Source of the DNA: Alistipes sp. ZOR0009
GTDB taxonomy: Bacteria; Bacteroidota; Bacteroidia; Bacteroidales; ZOR0009
Length of the DNA: 63,297 nucleotides
NCBI RefSeq assembly: GCF_000798815.1
Contig: NZ_JTLD01000024.1
Coordinates: forward strand, 1-63,297
Direction of reading: 5' to 3'
Positions 27,646 through 37,920 of the stretch are shown in pieces. The notes beneath the pieces are model-generated. The model saw only the letters and a program-made list of their open reading frames with translations. It was not told the DNA's origin and made no database searches. The position numbers and the translations under genes were made by a program. Position 1 is the stretch's first letter. Every line of letters begins with the position of its first letter.

Positions 27646-27770
27646 CGATGCGAGACCTTTAGTTATTTTGAAGCAAATGTATTGGATAGCGGCCACTTTT
27701 CATATTTAGAAAAACAAATAAATTAAGGTTTAAAAACATACTTTTATAACAATTGAAATAGTTATTGCAT

Positions 27771-27804
27771 AAAAAAAGGAGATACTGTTAGCATCTCCTT
27801 TTGT
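27771..27804 (-). terminator. Terminator after the phosphohexomutase gene
   Basis: AAAAGGAGAT/ATCTCCTTTT with a nine-base loop and a T-run on the minus-strand side. Confidence 0.88.
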
Positions 27805-27805
27805 T

Positions 27806-29152
27806 TTACTTATAACTTGCAATTATCTGTCTTGCTTGCTCTACAATCTTATTGAGCTTATCCTCCGAGGTGGCCTCGGCTAGAAATCTCAAGTAAGGCT
27901 CAGTGTTTGAAGGGCGAACGTTTAACCACCAGTCGGCAAACTCAATTCGGTACCCATCAAAGTCGTAGAAGGCGGTCGGAGTCTCCGTTTCCTCAAAATG
28001 CTTCTTAATGGCATCCATGGCCTCCTGCTTCTGCTGTATCTTGAAATTTATCTCACCAGAATTATGATAAGTACCAATTTCGTCGACGAGCTGGCTGAAT
28101 GCAACGCCCTTGCGCTTAAAATCGGCCACAACGTTGAGCGTAAGAATGGAGGCTAGAATTCCTGAATCGGAGTAGAAGAAGTCTCTGAAGTAGTAGTGGC
28201 CAGCGAGCTCGCCGCCAAATACGCCATCAATCTCGCGTAACTTTATCGCTGCGTAGGCACGCCCTACACGCCAGGTATGCATCTCTACACCAAAATGTTT
28301 TACGAGGTACTCTCCTACGGCCTTCGAGGAGCGGATGTCCTGTAGCACCTTCTGTCCTGCAGGCATATCCTTTAAGAAGTAGTGGCCTAGAAGCGCTATT
28401 ATTAAATCGGGCGAAACGAAACGGCCCTTTTCATCAACAAACATTACGCGGTCGGCATCTCCATCGAAGATAACCCCGATATCGCTGCCGGTTTCGGCAA
28501 CCAGAGCCTTTAAGTCAGCCACGTTTTCCTGTACCAGCGGGTTGGCCTCGTGGTTTGGGAAGGTTCCGTCCACATCGTCATAGATGTAGGCGGGCGCATC
28601 GCCAAGAATTTGGTGAATGAATAGCCCAGCCATACCATTGGAGCAGTCTACGGCTATTTTAAGGTTGGAAATATCCTGCAGCTTTCCGCGAAGAAACTCG
28701 AGATACTCCTCCTTTACCTTAACCGGCGTTACAACTCCACGTTTTTCGGCAACAACCACCTCGCCCGACTTAACCAGCTGCTCGAGTTCCTTTAAGCCAG
28801 CGTCGTAGCCCACAGGAAGCGCATTCTCGCGCGATATCTTTAAGCCGTTATACTCCCTAGGGTTATGCGAAGCGGTAATCTGAACCGAAGCCTTAAAGCC
28901 CAGCTTTGCGGTGGTATAGTAAACAAGCGGAGTGGTAGCCAATCCGATATCAAAAACATCTGCACCAGCATCGTTGATTCCTTTAACAAGGTACTCGTAA
29001 ACTTCGGGCGAAGATTCGCGAGCATCTCTTCCTACCAAAATTTTGTTGGTATTAAGCAGGCGAGGAAGGAAGTATCCCATGCGGTATACGTCGTTCTTGT
29101 TGAAATCTTTGTTGTAAACACCTCTTATGTCGTAAGCGTGAAAAGCACCCAT
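27806..29152 (-). CDS. Phosphomannomutase/phosphoglucomutase
   Basis: 448 residues, alpha-D-phosphohexomutase family. It interconverts hexose 1- and 6-phosphates. The phosphoserine loop is QITASHNPREYNGLKI (Ser about residue 95), the metal loop is IFDGDADRVMFVD (about 226-238), the sugar-binding loop is GVFGGELAGHYYFRDF (about 316-331), and the phosphate-binding loop is RPSNTEPYLRFLAEA (about 412-426). The GEXSGH motif is present as GELAGH. Both mannose and glucose substrates are possible. Preceded by a TGCAAACATTTGCG palindrome-like site in the promoter region. Confidence 0.93.
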   Translation of the reverse strand: MGAFHAYDIRGVYNKDFNKNDVYRMGYFLPRLLNTNKILVGRDARESSPEVYEYLVKGINDAGADVFDIGLATTPLVYYTTAKLGFKASVQITASHNPREYNGLKISRENALPVGYDAGLKELEQLVKSGEVVVAEKRGVVTPVKVKEEYLEFLRGKLQDISNLKIAVDCSNGMAGLFIHQILGDAPAYIYDDVDGTFPNHEANPLVQENVADLKALVAETGSDIGVIFDGDADRVMFVDEKGRFVSPDLIIALLGHYFLKDMPAGQKVLQDIRSSKAVGEYLVKHFGVEMHTWRVGRAYAAIKLREIDGVFGGELAGHYYFRDFFYSDSGILASILTLNVVADFKRKGVAFSQLVDEIGTYHNSGEINFKIQQKQEAMDAIKKHFEETETPTAFYDFDGYRIEFADWWLNVRPSNTEPYLRFLAEATSEDKLNKIVEQARQIIASYK

Positions 29153-29230
29153 ATTCCTAATTTTTAACGATTAATAATTAAGTCGGCCCTTCAAAATTGG
29201 GGGACACAAGTTACACATTACAACTATATT

Positions 29231-29244
29231 TGCAAACATTTGCG
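29231..29244. promoter_or_regulatory. LacI-family-like operator upstream of the phosphohexomutase gene
   Basis: TGCAAACATTTGCG is a near-perfect palindrome about 80 bp upstream of the start codon, similar to the sites near the alpha-amylase gene. The regulator is not in the window. Confidence 0.4.
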
Positions 29245-29267
29245 CCGAGATTGCCATCTTTTATTTG

Positions 29268-29471
29268 CTACTCCAAAGCAAGCTGGCGTAACTCGCTTAC
29301 GAACTGCTGAATATCGGCCTGGTCGAATCCTTTTGCAAGACAAACCTCCTCGAGGGATCCCCAAATGGGCTCGCCGCATACGACGCACTTAATCCCCCTA
29401 TCCATTAAATACTTTACGGCTGCGGGATACCGCTCCACCAGCTCGTCTATTTGAATTGTCTTATCAATCAT
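29268..29471 (-). CDS. DUF1858 small CxxC protein
   Basis: 67 residues, a small helical domain typical of DUF1858: KTIQIDELVERYPAAVKYLMDRGIKC..C, with CVVC (about residues 29-32), and no signal peptide. Such proteins are thought to be hybrid-cluster-type or disulfide/metal-binding accessories in anaerobes. The function is not established. Monocistronic, with terminator hairpins on its upstream side. Confidence 0.88.
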   Translation of the reverse strand: MIDKTIQIDELVERYPAAVKYLMDRGIKCVVCGEPIWGSLEEVCLAKGFDQADIQQFVSELRQLALE

Positions 29472-29500
29472 AGCGCCTTCTGTTTGGGTTTAAATCAAAC

Positions 29501-29537
29501 AAAAGAGAGCGGATGGATGTTCGCCGCTCTCTTTTTA
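29501..29537. terminator. Bidirectional-type hairpin between DUF1858 and the met operon
   Basis: GAGAGCGG/CCGCTCTC flanked by A-run and T-run on both sides. It lies upstream of the minus-strand DUF1858 gene and 170 bp beyond the hom stop. Confidence 0.75.
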
Positions 29538-29568
29538 TGACAAATTGTCAGCAACAAAACTTTGGTAT

Positions 29569-29612
29569 AGGTTCGGTGTAGGTTCGGTCTTCCTTCGGTC
29601 TTTGTTCGGTCT
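29569..29612. repeat. Four copies of an 11-bp TTCGGT repeat
   Basis: Four consecutive 11-bp units sharing TTCGGT (AGGTTCGGTGT, AGGTTCGGTCT, TCCTTCGGTCT, TTGTTCGGTCT). A short, decayed array in the gap after the met operon; it may be a degenerate relative of the longer 21/42-bp arrays. Confidence 0.8.
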
Positions 29613-29644
29613 TGGCCCAAAAGGCGGCACGACAACTTGGCAGT

Positions 29645-29679
29645 AAAAAAGCAAGGGGCACCACTCCCGTGGTAACCCC
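29645..29679 (-). terminator. Terminator of the metY-metX-hom operon
   Basis: GGGGcACCAC/GTGGTaaCCCC stem; on the minus strand it is followed by TTGCTTTTTT. Confidence 0.8.
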
Positions 29680-29708
29680 AAGCGCTGTATAGAATCTAGC
29701 AGTTTGTT

Positions 29709-30938
29709 TTAGTCGATGGCTGCAATAAAGACATCCAGCTTGGGAAGCAGGTTCTTTATTTTTTGCAGCGAGGAGAGCTTTATGGTTCCGATCACATAGC
29801 TGTACTCCCTCGACGAGTACTTCTCGGTTATGTTTTCGAAGTCGAAATGGCTAAACGCGAGGCTCTCGCGGTAGCGAAGATAGATTTGCACCTCGGTATC
29901 GGTGGTGTAGGCCGGCGGCGTAAAGAAGGTGTGCTTCTTATACTCGTACTTGTAGCTGTGCGCGCGTGCGGTAATGTCCGAAAGTACCGAAGATGCCGTT
30001 GGGAATGCGCCGGCGCCCTTGCCAAACATAAACTGCTTCTCGTAGTACTCGCCCTCGATAATCACCCCGTTGTACTCGTTCTCTACAGAGTAGATGTAGT
30101 CGTCGGGGGCCACCAGCTTGGGCATTACGTACATGGTGAACGAATCCTCGGTGATTTTTTTCACCTGAGCCACCAGCTTAATCTTCAACCCCTTTTCTTT
30201 GGCGTACTGAATATCGCATGGGGCGAGGTTAGGAATGCCGCAGTTGAAGATCTCCTCGGGCTTTACAAGCGTTCCGAATGCATGCAGCGTAATAATGATT
30301 AGCTTAAACATCGAGTCGTAGCCCTCCACGTCGAAGGCGGGGTTGCTCTCGGCAAAGCCCAAGTCCTGCGCCTGCTTAAGCGCTGTATCGTAATCGCCAT
30401 TTTCGAGGAATATCTTGGTAAGAATAAAGTTGGACGAGCCGTTCAAAATGCCAGTAATCGACTTGAGGAGGTCGTTGTCGTAGTATTCCTCTAGGTTGCG
30501 GATTACGGGAATGCTTCCGCATGCGCTGGCATCGTATAGCAGCGACACGTTGTGGGTACGCTGAATCTCTATCAGCTCGGGGAGATGCTCGGCTAGCATT
30601 TTCTTGTTGCCCGAAACAACGCTTTTCCCCTTTAGCAGCGACGATTTCACAATTTGGTACGCCTCGTCGGCGTTGTCAATCAGCTCTACCACCAGGTTTA
30701 TCTCGTCGTCGTTTATAATATCGTTGGCATCTACGGTATAGAAGTTCTCCGCTACGTTACGCTCCTTTTCGGGATGCTTAATGCATACCTTTTTAATAGT
30801 AGCATCGACGGTACGGCTGTTTTTTAGCACATGGTAGAGCCCTTCGCCTACCACGCCAAAGCCAAAGAGGCCGATGGTAAGCTTCGCTCTGAGCTTACTG
30901 CCGCATTTCTTATCAGATTCGATTGTCAAAGTTTCCAT
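29709..30938 (-). CDS. hom: Homoserine dehydrogenase
   Basis: 409 residues. It reduces aspartate semialdehyde to homoserine. N-terminal NAD(P)-binding Rossmann fold (GLFGFGVVGEGL, residues 23-34), then the catalytic domain with LLYDASACGSIPVIRNLEEYY and LNGSSNFILTKIF (about 160-172), EVEGYD-type Asp/Lys region as FDVEGYDSMFKL, and a C-terminal 70-residue ACT-like tail with a poor match. Distal gene in metY-metX-hom (12-bp gap after metX); this supplies homoserine for methionine. No aspartokinase is fused, unlike the bifunctional thrA found in many relatives. Confidence 0.93.
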   Translation of the reverse strand: METLTIESDKKCGSKLRAKLTIGLFGFGVVGEGLYHVLKNSRTVDATIKKVCIKHPEKERNVAENFYTVDANDIINDDEINLVVELIDNADEAYQIVKSSLLKGKSVVSGNKKMLAEHLPELIEIQRTHNVSLLYDASACGSIPVIRNLEEYYDNDLLKSITGILNGSSNFILTKIFLENGDYDTALKQAQDLGFAESNPAFDVEGYDSMFKLIIITLHAFGTLVKPEEIFNCGIPNLAPCDIQYAKEKGLKIKLVAQVKKITEDSFTMYVMPKLVAPDDYIYSVENEYNGVIIEGEYYEKQFMFGKGAGAFPTASSVLSDITARAHSYKYEYKKHTFFTPPAYTTDTEVQIYLRYRESLAFSHFDFENITEKYSSREYSYVIGTIKLSSLQKIKNLLPKLDVFIAAID

Positions 30939-30950
30939 AGCCGAACAGAT

Positions 30951-31994
30951 TTAATCGTTTACACAAGTTGTTACATTAGCCTTTTCATAAAACGTATCGA
31001 TTACAGCAGCCAGCTGCTTGTACTCGAGCAAAAAGCCGTCGTGCCCAAAGGCCGACGAGATGCCCACAAAGTGGGCGTTGGGAATATGCTGTTGCATCTC
31101 ACGCTGCTCCTGAATAGGGAAAAGGAAGTCGGAGTCGATGCCCACAAGCAGCGTATTGGCTTTTATGCGGGCAAGTGCGGCTGGAACGCCACCTCTCCCC
31201 CTACCCACATTGTGAGTGTCGATAATTCGAGTTAGGGTATAGTACGAGTAGGCATCAAATCGGTTAACCAGCTTCTCGCCCTGATACTGCTGGTAGGATG
31301 ATGCGCGCGATGCCTCTAGCGCGTTATCGTCCTGTTCGGGTTGCGTTTGGTTGTACCCTTCGTAGCTGCGGTAGCTTACCAAGGCCATCGTACGCGCCGC
31401 CTTCAAGCCGTCACGTCCGCCTTCTGGCGTTTCGTCAAAGAAGGTTTTGTCGGCTCTAATGGCCAGCCGCTGGCTTTCGTTAAATGCGGTAGCCCACGGT
31501 GTAACACGCGCGTTGCTGGCAATAAACACCAGATTTTTGCAAACATCGGGATTGGAAATGGCCCATTCCAACGCCTGAAAGCCGCCAATAGATCCACCAA
31601 CAAGGGTGTGTATTCTTAATATGCCCAGATGCTCACGGAGCACCTCGTGCGCGTTGGCCAAATCGCGCACCGTAATCTGCGGGAAGCTTAAGTAGTAGGG
31701 CTTCCCCGTTATTGGGTTTACCGATAGCGGACCAGTAGTACCATAGCACGATCCAACCACGTTGGCGCACACCACAAAGTACCGACGCGTATCGTAGAAC
31801 TTCCCCTCGCCTACCATCACCTCCCACCAATCCTCCACGTCGGAGTTGGCGGTAAGCGCATGGCAAACCCAAACCACATTATCGGCGCTGGAGTTTACTG
31901 CGCCAGCGGTGTGGTAAACAATGGTAAGGTCAGGTAAAACCTCTCCGCTCTCGAGCGGAAAGGTTCTCCCTAGGTTAAACTGATGCTTATTCAT
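30951..31994 (-). CDS. metX: Homoserine O-acetyltransferase
   Basis: 347 residues, alpha/beta-hydrolase fold. It transfers an acetyl group from acetyl-CoA to homoserine. The nucleophile is Ser135 in LVGGSIGGFQALEWA. The catalytic Asp lies in LVGIDSDFLFP (about 285) and the His in SSAFGHDGFLLEY (about 320). HALTANSDVEDWWEVMVG (about 45-62) forms the oxyanion-hole region. It lies 3 bp after metY and is followed by hom, so the three genes make O-acetylhomoserine and homocysteine as one operon. Confidence 0.95.
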   Translation of the reverse strand: MNKHQFNLGRTFPLESGEVLPDLTIVYHTAGAVNSSADNVVWVCHALTANSDVEDWWEVMVGEGKFYDTRRYFVVCANVVGSCYGTTGPLSVNPITGKPYYLSFPQITVRDLANAHEVLREHLGILRIHTLVGGSIGGFQALEWAISNPDVCKNLVFIASNARVTPWATAFNESQRLAIRADKTFFDETPEGGRDGLKAARTMALVSYRSYEGYNQTQPEQDDNALEASRASSYQQYQGEKLVNRFDAYSYYTLTRIIDTHNVGRGRGGVPAALARIKANTLLVGIDSDFLFPIQEQREMQQHIPNAHFVGISSAFGHDGFLLEYKQLAAVIDTFYEKANVTTCVND

Positions 31995-31997
31995 TTA

Positions 31998-33341
<1,344 letters not shown>

Positions 33342-33606
33342 TTATATAGGTTTCCCGGGTCGCAACTTTTTGCGACAAAACAAATTAGCTCCAGAAGAGG
33401 AGGCAATAAAAAACTTGTAACGGATTAGCCCTAGCGAACGGCTAAGGATTACGAAAAGACATGCGGCAACATTCTAAACATCGCCAAGCATATAGGGATG
33501 AGATTTCGCGCGGCTAGCGCATTCGTGGCATTGTAGCAGCGCTACCTGTTGCCACAGCAGAGAAAACTTGTAGGAAGTAAATTTCTGATTTCATGCTGTT
33601 GTTTTT

Positions 33607-33710
33607 AAATTATAAACCCCAATATTGGGTAGGTTTTAGCACCATCTCCCCGTGAGGGAAGGTTGCTAGAGTTTCGACGAGCCTATTCTCTCCACTCTTC
33701 TTTATAACTC
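33607..33710 (-). ncRNA. SAM-I (S-box) riboswitch of the met operon
   Basis: Read on the minus strand, about 280-380 nt before metY. The closing stem P1 pairs TTATAAA (33704-33710) with TTTATAA (33608-33614). Inside it are the S-box-like pieces GTGGAGAGAA, GAAACTCTAGCAACC and GGTGCTAAAACC, in the usual order. No perfect expression-platform terminator was found: a TTAGCC/GGCTAA stem and a T-run further on are separated by about 15 nt. Assignment rests on the conserved core and on the methionine genes downstream. Confidence 0.8.
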
Positions 33711-33744
33711 AAACAACCCTTTGGAAAGGATTATTGAACTGATG

Positions 33745-33774
33745 CAAATATAGGCTATTTTTTTTGATTCCAAA
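33745..33774 (-). promoter_or_regulatory. Promoter of the SAM riboswitch and metY operon
   Basis: Minus strand TTTG (plus 33771-33774), an 18-bp spacer, then TATATTTG (33745-33752). It sits about 28-35 bp before the aptamer, matching the Bacteroidetes promoter consensus. Confidence 0.75.
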
Positions 33775-33926
33775 CATTCTGCAAAATATTTGCTCCATCC
33801 CACCTAAAAATTAGGTTATTTTACCAACAGCACCCCACCTGTTAACCATCCTTTTCTAATAAAGTAGCGCTTTACAGGTAAAAGAATTTGGAACTTCCCC
33901 TTGGAAAGAATACTTTTACCCGCGAT

Positions 33927-34382
33927 ATGGAAAAGAGGAAAAGAATATCAACAATGCTTTTGCTGGCCTACCTATTTGTGCTAGCAGCCTCTTTTGTCCC
34001 CCATCATCATCACCATCTAAAAGACTTTTGTACCGACACCATCAGCCAGCATAACCACAATGTTTCGGACATTCTGGTAGACTGCTGCAAGAATCACGAC
34101 AAGGATGGTTGCGCTCCTAAAGAGTCTAAGGGCTGTACCGACTCCGGCTGCATTGCAAAAAATGTCTACACCAACCACATTAGCAACGGGAAAAGCACCA
34201 GCTTGGCAGAGGCACCAGCCGTAGATCTTCCCTTTATACTTCTTCACGAAACCTACAACGAGGAATCGTCAAATGTACTTGAGGTACATTCCAAGATAGC
34301 TTACAATACCCAAGCAACGCCCATCAAGGAGCTGCTCCTAACAGGCGGCTTATCGCTTCGTGCTCCCCCTGCATTCTGCTAG
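33927..34382 (+). CDS. His/Cys-rich secreted protein, probably metal-related
   Basis: 151 residues from the ATG at 33927 (MEKRKRISTMLLLAYLFVLA); the 13 codons upstream look non-coding. A signal-like hydrophobic stretch is followed by HHHHHLKDFC and a Cys/His-rich segment, about residues 35-75, with CCKNHDKDGC, CTDSGC and scattered His. It resembles small His-rich Bacteroidetes proteins found before TonB receptors (a DUF6769-like type, from memory). It probably binds or senses a transition metal in the periplasm. The next gene, 200 bp on, is a receptor with a His-rich loop. Confidence 0.75.
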   Translation: MEKRKRISTMLLLAYLFVLAASFVPHHHHHLKDFCTDTISQHNHNVSDILVDCCKNHDKDGCAPKESKGCTDSGCIAKNVYTNHISNGKSTSLAEAPAVDLPFILLHETYNEESSNVLEVHSKIAYNTQATPIKELLLTGGLSLRAPPAFC

Positions 34383-34580
34383 GGAGATGTAAACTCACAT
34401 CCATACAAGCTGATATTTCAGCACATCAACCAGCTAGCGACGGCTATCGGTGGCTTTGCATGCCTACCACATGCGTTCTAGCTCATCATTAATCAGCATG
34501 TATTTCGCATGGCTAGCTACGAGCTGCGGCTAACAGCTACCATGCAAACTACATCCAATTGGGAAAATATTTTTATTCAG

Positions 34581-37046
34581 ATGAAATTACGTACACTACT
34601 TGTCGTGCTTATACTATGCATGGCTGCAGTAACCACCTTTGCCCAAGGAAATGTAAGGGGCAAAGTAAAAGGATTAACCAACAGCAAGCAAGAGCTGCTT
34701 GCATTTGCCAACATATACTGGGCAGGAACAACCATCGGCGTTCAATCGAACATCGACGGGACATTTAGCATTAACCACCCCAAGGGAGCAAAGCACCTAG
34801 TGGCCAAAACCATGGGATTTAAGGCCGACACCCTAGCCATTAAGCCGGGTATGGCCGAGGTAGAATTTGTGCTCTCGCCCGAAAACGTACGCCTCGACGA
34901 GGTGGTGGTAGCCGGAAGGCAGAAAGGAAGCACCATACTTGCCCTAACCTCGCTTAAAACGGAGGTTATCACCGCATCGGGACTATGCAAGATGGCCTGC
35001 TGTAACCTAGCCGAAAGCTTCGAGAACACCGCCAGCGTAAGCGTCGGCTTTAGCGATGCCGTTTCGGGTGCCCGCCAAATCAAGATGCTTGGACTTGCAG
35101 GTACCTACACCCAAATGCTCGACGAAAACCGCCCCGTGATGCGCGGTATCGCCTCGCCCTACGGGCTTACCTACACTCCTGGCCAATGGCTGGAGAGTAT
35201 TCAGGTATCCAAAGGTCCCGGATCGGTTGTTAACGGCTATGAAGCAATTACCGGCCAAATAAACGTAGAGCACCGCAAGCCAACCGCCAAGGAGCCTCTT
35301 TTTGTGAACCTCTTTTTAGGGAGCGAAGGACGTACCGAGGCCAACGTAGCCTCCTCGCTGCAGCTCAACAACAAGCTTAGCACCGTTACCTTGCTGCACG
35401 CCTCCATCGACCCTCAGAAGCTAGACCACAACAAGGATGGATTTACCGATTTACCCATTGCAAAGCAGGTAAACGTTGCCAACCGCTGGCTATACATGGC
35501 CGATAACGGCGCACAGCTGCGTGCCGGCTTTAAGCTGCTGGCCGAAGAACGCGACGGAGGTCAAATGAATAGCGCATCAACGGTAAATAACTTTGGTTTG
35601 GGACGATACACCTCGAAGATTAACAACAAGCAGGTGAATACCTACTTTAAGTTCGGCATTCCTATCGGTCCAAAGCACAATCACGAGGATGATGAGTGTA
35701 CCGACGAAGGTTGTACCGAGGATCACGATCACGAAAAGGCTGAGGCCGACCACGACCACAAGGGAGGTGCCAGCGCCGAAGAGCACAAGCACGAGCATAA
35801 CGGAGAGGCGTGCACCGAAGATCACGACCACGAGCATGAGCATGCCGAGGAAGGACATACCGAAAAGTGCAACCACGTAGAAAAGAGCCTAGCATTTGTT
35901 GCCGACTACACCTTTCACGATCAAAACTCGATTTTCGGAATTAAGAGCTACGACGCCAAGATGCATTCGGCGTTTGCCAACGTGCTGTTCCAAGGCGGGT
36001 TTAATCCGAGCAACAAGTACACCGTAGGGGCCAGCATCCGCCACGACATTTACAAGGAGCTGCTTACCGACAAGTACTTTGCGAAAGGTGCTACCAGCAT
36101 CAACGATATGAAAACAGCCATCAGCAACCTCGATAAAACCGAAACCGTAGCCGGTGCTTTTGGCGAGTACACCCTATCGCTTAACGACAAGTTTACCTTT
36201 ATTGCTGGCGCGCGTGCCGACCATAACAGCATTTACGGATGGCTGTTTACTCCCCGTGCCAACGTTAAGTGGGATATTACCGACAAGCTAACCTTCCGTG
36301 CTTCGGGCGGACGCGGATACCGCTCTCCCAACCCCATCTCCGACAACCTCGGAATCTTGGCTACAGGCCGCCAAATTGCGGTAGATAACGACCTAAAGAT
36401 TGAGGACGCTTGGACCTACGGAGCCAGCCTAGTGAAGTACTTTAAGCTATTCAACGACGAGCGCGCATCAATAAGCCTCGACGCCTTCCGTACTCACTTC
36501 AAGAACCAGCTCATTGTCGATCAGGAGTTCAACTCGGCCGTAGTTAGCCTATATAACCTCGACGGACGCTCGTACACCAACAGCATCCAGGCCGATTTGA
36601 ACGTGGCGCCTATCGAACGATTCAGCATCTTTATGACCTACCGCTACACCCAAGCCAAAGTCGACTTAAAGAATCAAGGTTTTGTAACCAAGCCGCTTGT
36701 CGACAAGTTTAAGGCGCTTATCAACCTGCAGTACGCAACCCGCATGAACAAGTGGACCTTCGACTTTACCGCTCAGCTAAACGGACAGGTTCGCCTTCCC
36801 AACCTTGGCGACAACGTGAATGCCGACTACGAGTATTCGCCCGTTTACCCCATGTTCTTTGGGCAGGTAACCCGCAAATTCAAGAAGTTTGACGTTTACG
36901 TAGGCTGCGAAAACATTGGCGACTACACCCAAAAGAACCCTATCATATCTGCTGACTCTCCCTTCTCATCGTCGTTCAACTCGTCGTCGGTGTGGGGACC
37001 GCTTATGGGACGTAAGGCATACATTGGTATGCGCTTTACGCTATAG
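34581..37046 (+). CDS. TonB-dependent outer-membrane receptor with His/Asp/Glu-rich insert
   Basis: About 821 residues from the ATG at 34581 (MKLRTLLVVLILCMAAVTTFA), a normal signal peptide; the ORF extension upstream is not used. Residues 25-105 form a carboxypeptidase-regulatory-like domain (GNVRGKVKGLTNSKQELLA), 115-230 the plug (KMLGLAGTYTQMLDENRPV, YGLTYTPGQWLESIQVSKGP), then a 22-strand-type barrel ending GPLMGRKAYIGMRFTL. Between about residues 368 and 435 a long loop is packed with His, Asp, Glu and some Cys (HDHEHEHAEEGHTEKC and similar). Such loops are common in receptors for nickel, zinc, cobalt or copper complexes; the metal cannot be told here. A good terminator follows. Confidence 0.92.
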   Translation: MKLRTLLVVLILCMAAVTTFAQGNVRGKVKGLTNSKQELLAFANIYWAGTTIGVQSNIDGTFSINHPKGAKHLVAKTMGFKADTLAIKPGMAEVEFVLSPENVRLDEVVVAGRQKGSTILALTSLKTEVITASGLCKMACCNLAESFENTASVSVGFSDAVSGARQIKMLGLAGTYTQMLDENRPVMRGIASPYGLTYTPGQWLESIQVSKGPGSVVNGYEAITGQINVEHRKPTAKEPLFVNLFLGSEGRTEANVASSLQLNNKLSTVTLLHASIDPQKLDHNKDGFTDLPIAKQVNVANRWLYMADNGAQLRAGFKLLAEERDGGQMNSASTVNNFGLGRYTSKINNKQVNTYFKFGIPIGPKHNHEDDECTDEGCTEDHDHEKAEADHDHKGGASAEEHKHEHNGEACTEDHDHEHEHAEEGHTEKCNHVEKSLAFVADYTFHDQNSIFGIKSYDAKMHSAFANVLFQGGFNPSNKYTVGASIRHDIYKELLTDKYFAKGATSINDMKTAISNLDKTETVAGAFGEYTLSLNDKFTFIAGARADHNSIYGWLFTPRANVKWDITDKLTFRASGGRGYRSPNPISDNLGILATGRQIAVDNDLKIEDAWTYGASLVKYFKLFNDERASISLDAFRTHFKNQLIVDQEFNSAVVSLYNLDGRSYTNSIQADLNVAPIERFSIFMTYRYTQAKVDLKNQGFVTKPLVDKFKALINLQYATRMNKWTFDFTAQLNGQVRLPNLGDNVNADYEYSPVYPMFFGQVTRKFKKFDVYVGCENIGDYTQKNPIISADSPFSSSFNSSSVWGPLMGRKAYIGMRFTL

Positions 37047-37081
37047 CCGTTGCATACAAGGTAGATTTTGGAACAACCTAC

Positions 37082-37114
37082 AGGAGGGGCAAATCATTGC
37101 CCCTCCTTTTGTTT
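37082..37114 (+). terminator. Terminator after the TonB-dependent receptor
   Basis: Perfect stem AGGAGGGGCAA/TTGCCCCTCCT with ATCA loop and TTTTGTTT. Confidence 0.9.
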
Positions 37115-37440
37115 ACGAGCATCGGCCTAGCTGCTTCAATGCCGCTTCGCGCAGCGGCTAGAAAAGCGACAGCAGCCGTATTCGGAACTCAGCTAAACGA
37201 TCCAACTATTCCGCCCCAGCCTCAACTCCTACAGTACGCCTACTGCTTTATCCTTCACCACCCTCAACTACAAGCACACCGTAATCGAAATGAAGGGCTC
37301 CACCCCTCCTTCTATGGCAGCAGGCCTAAATTTCGACTTCGAGAAACAACGGTCCGAACACCTGCTTCTCACAAAACCCATCGCCCTCTTAGCAGGAAAA
37401 ATCACCTACAATATACTGGCAATAAGCAGGTAAGCGAGTT
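37115..37440. other. Intergenic sequence with no recognised gene
   Basis: About 325 bp between the receptor terminator and the 42-bp array. It is free of stops in places, but neither frame gives a recognisable protein, and the open frame simply runs on into the repeat array. Confidence 0.6.
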
Positions 37441-37920
37441 CCAAACCTTCGATGATTTGCTCCAAACCACGCAACGTTTGCTCCAAACCGTCGATGGTTT
37501 GCTCCTAACCACGCAACGTTTGCTCCAAACCGTCGATGGTTTGCTCCAAACCACGCAACGTTTGCTCCAAATCGTCGATGGTTTGCTCCTAACCATGCAA
37601 CGTTTGCTCCAAATCGTCGATGGTTTGCTCCTAACCATGCAACGTTTGCTCCAAACCGTCGATGGTTTGCTCCTAACCACGCAACGTTTGCTCCAAATCG
37701 TCGATGGTTTGCTCCTAACCACGCAACGTTTGCTCCAAACTGTCGATGGTTTGCTCCTAACCACGCAACGTTTGCTCCAAATCGTCGATGGTTTGCTCCT
37801 AACCACGCAACGTTTGCTCCAAACTGTCGATGGTTTGCTCCTAACCACGCAACGTTTGCTCCAAACCGTCGATGGTTTGCTCGAAGCAATCAATGGTTAT
37901 CGCCAACCCATCAATGGCTA
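37441..37920. repeat. 42-bp tandem array (2 x 21 bp), about 11 copies
   Basis: Each 42-bp unit is two related 21-bp halves sharing GTTTGCTCC (GATGGTTTGCTCCTAACCAC and CAACGTTTGCTCCAAACCGT). Copies differ at a few positions and decay at both edges. All frames are open because 42 is a multiple of 3, producing long spurious open frames on both strands. The array lies about 390 bp upstream of the next gene. Confidence 0.95.

Noticed and set aside
37198-37433. A frame ending at 37433 without a convincing ATG, possibly a gene remnant
   Set aside because: No homology recognised and no plausible start; reading it as a decayed gene would be guesswork.
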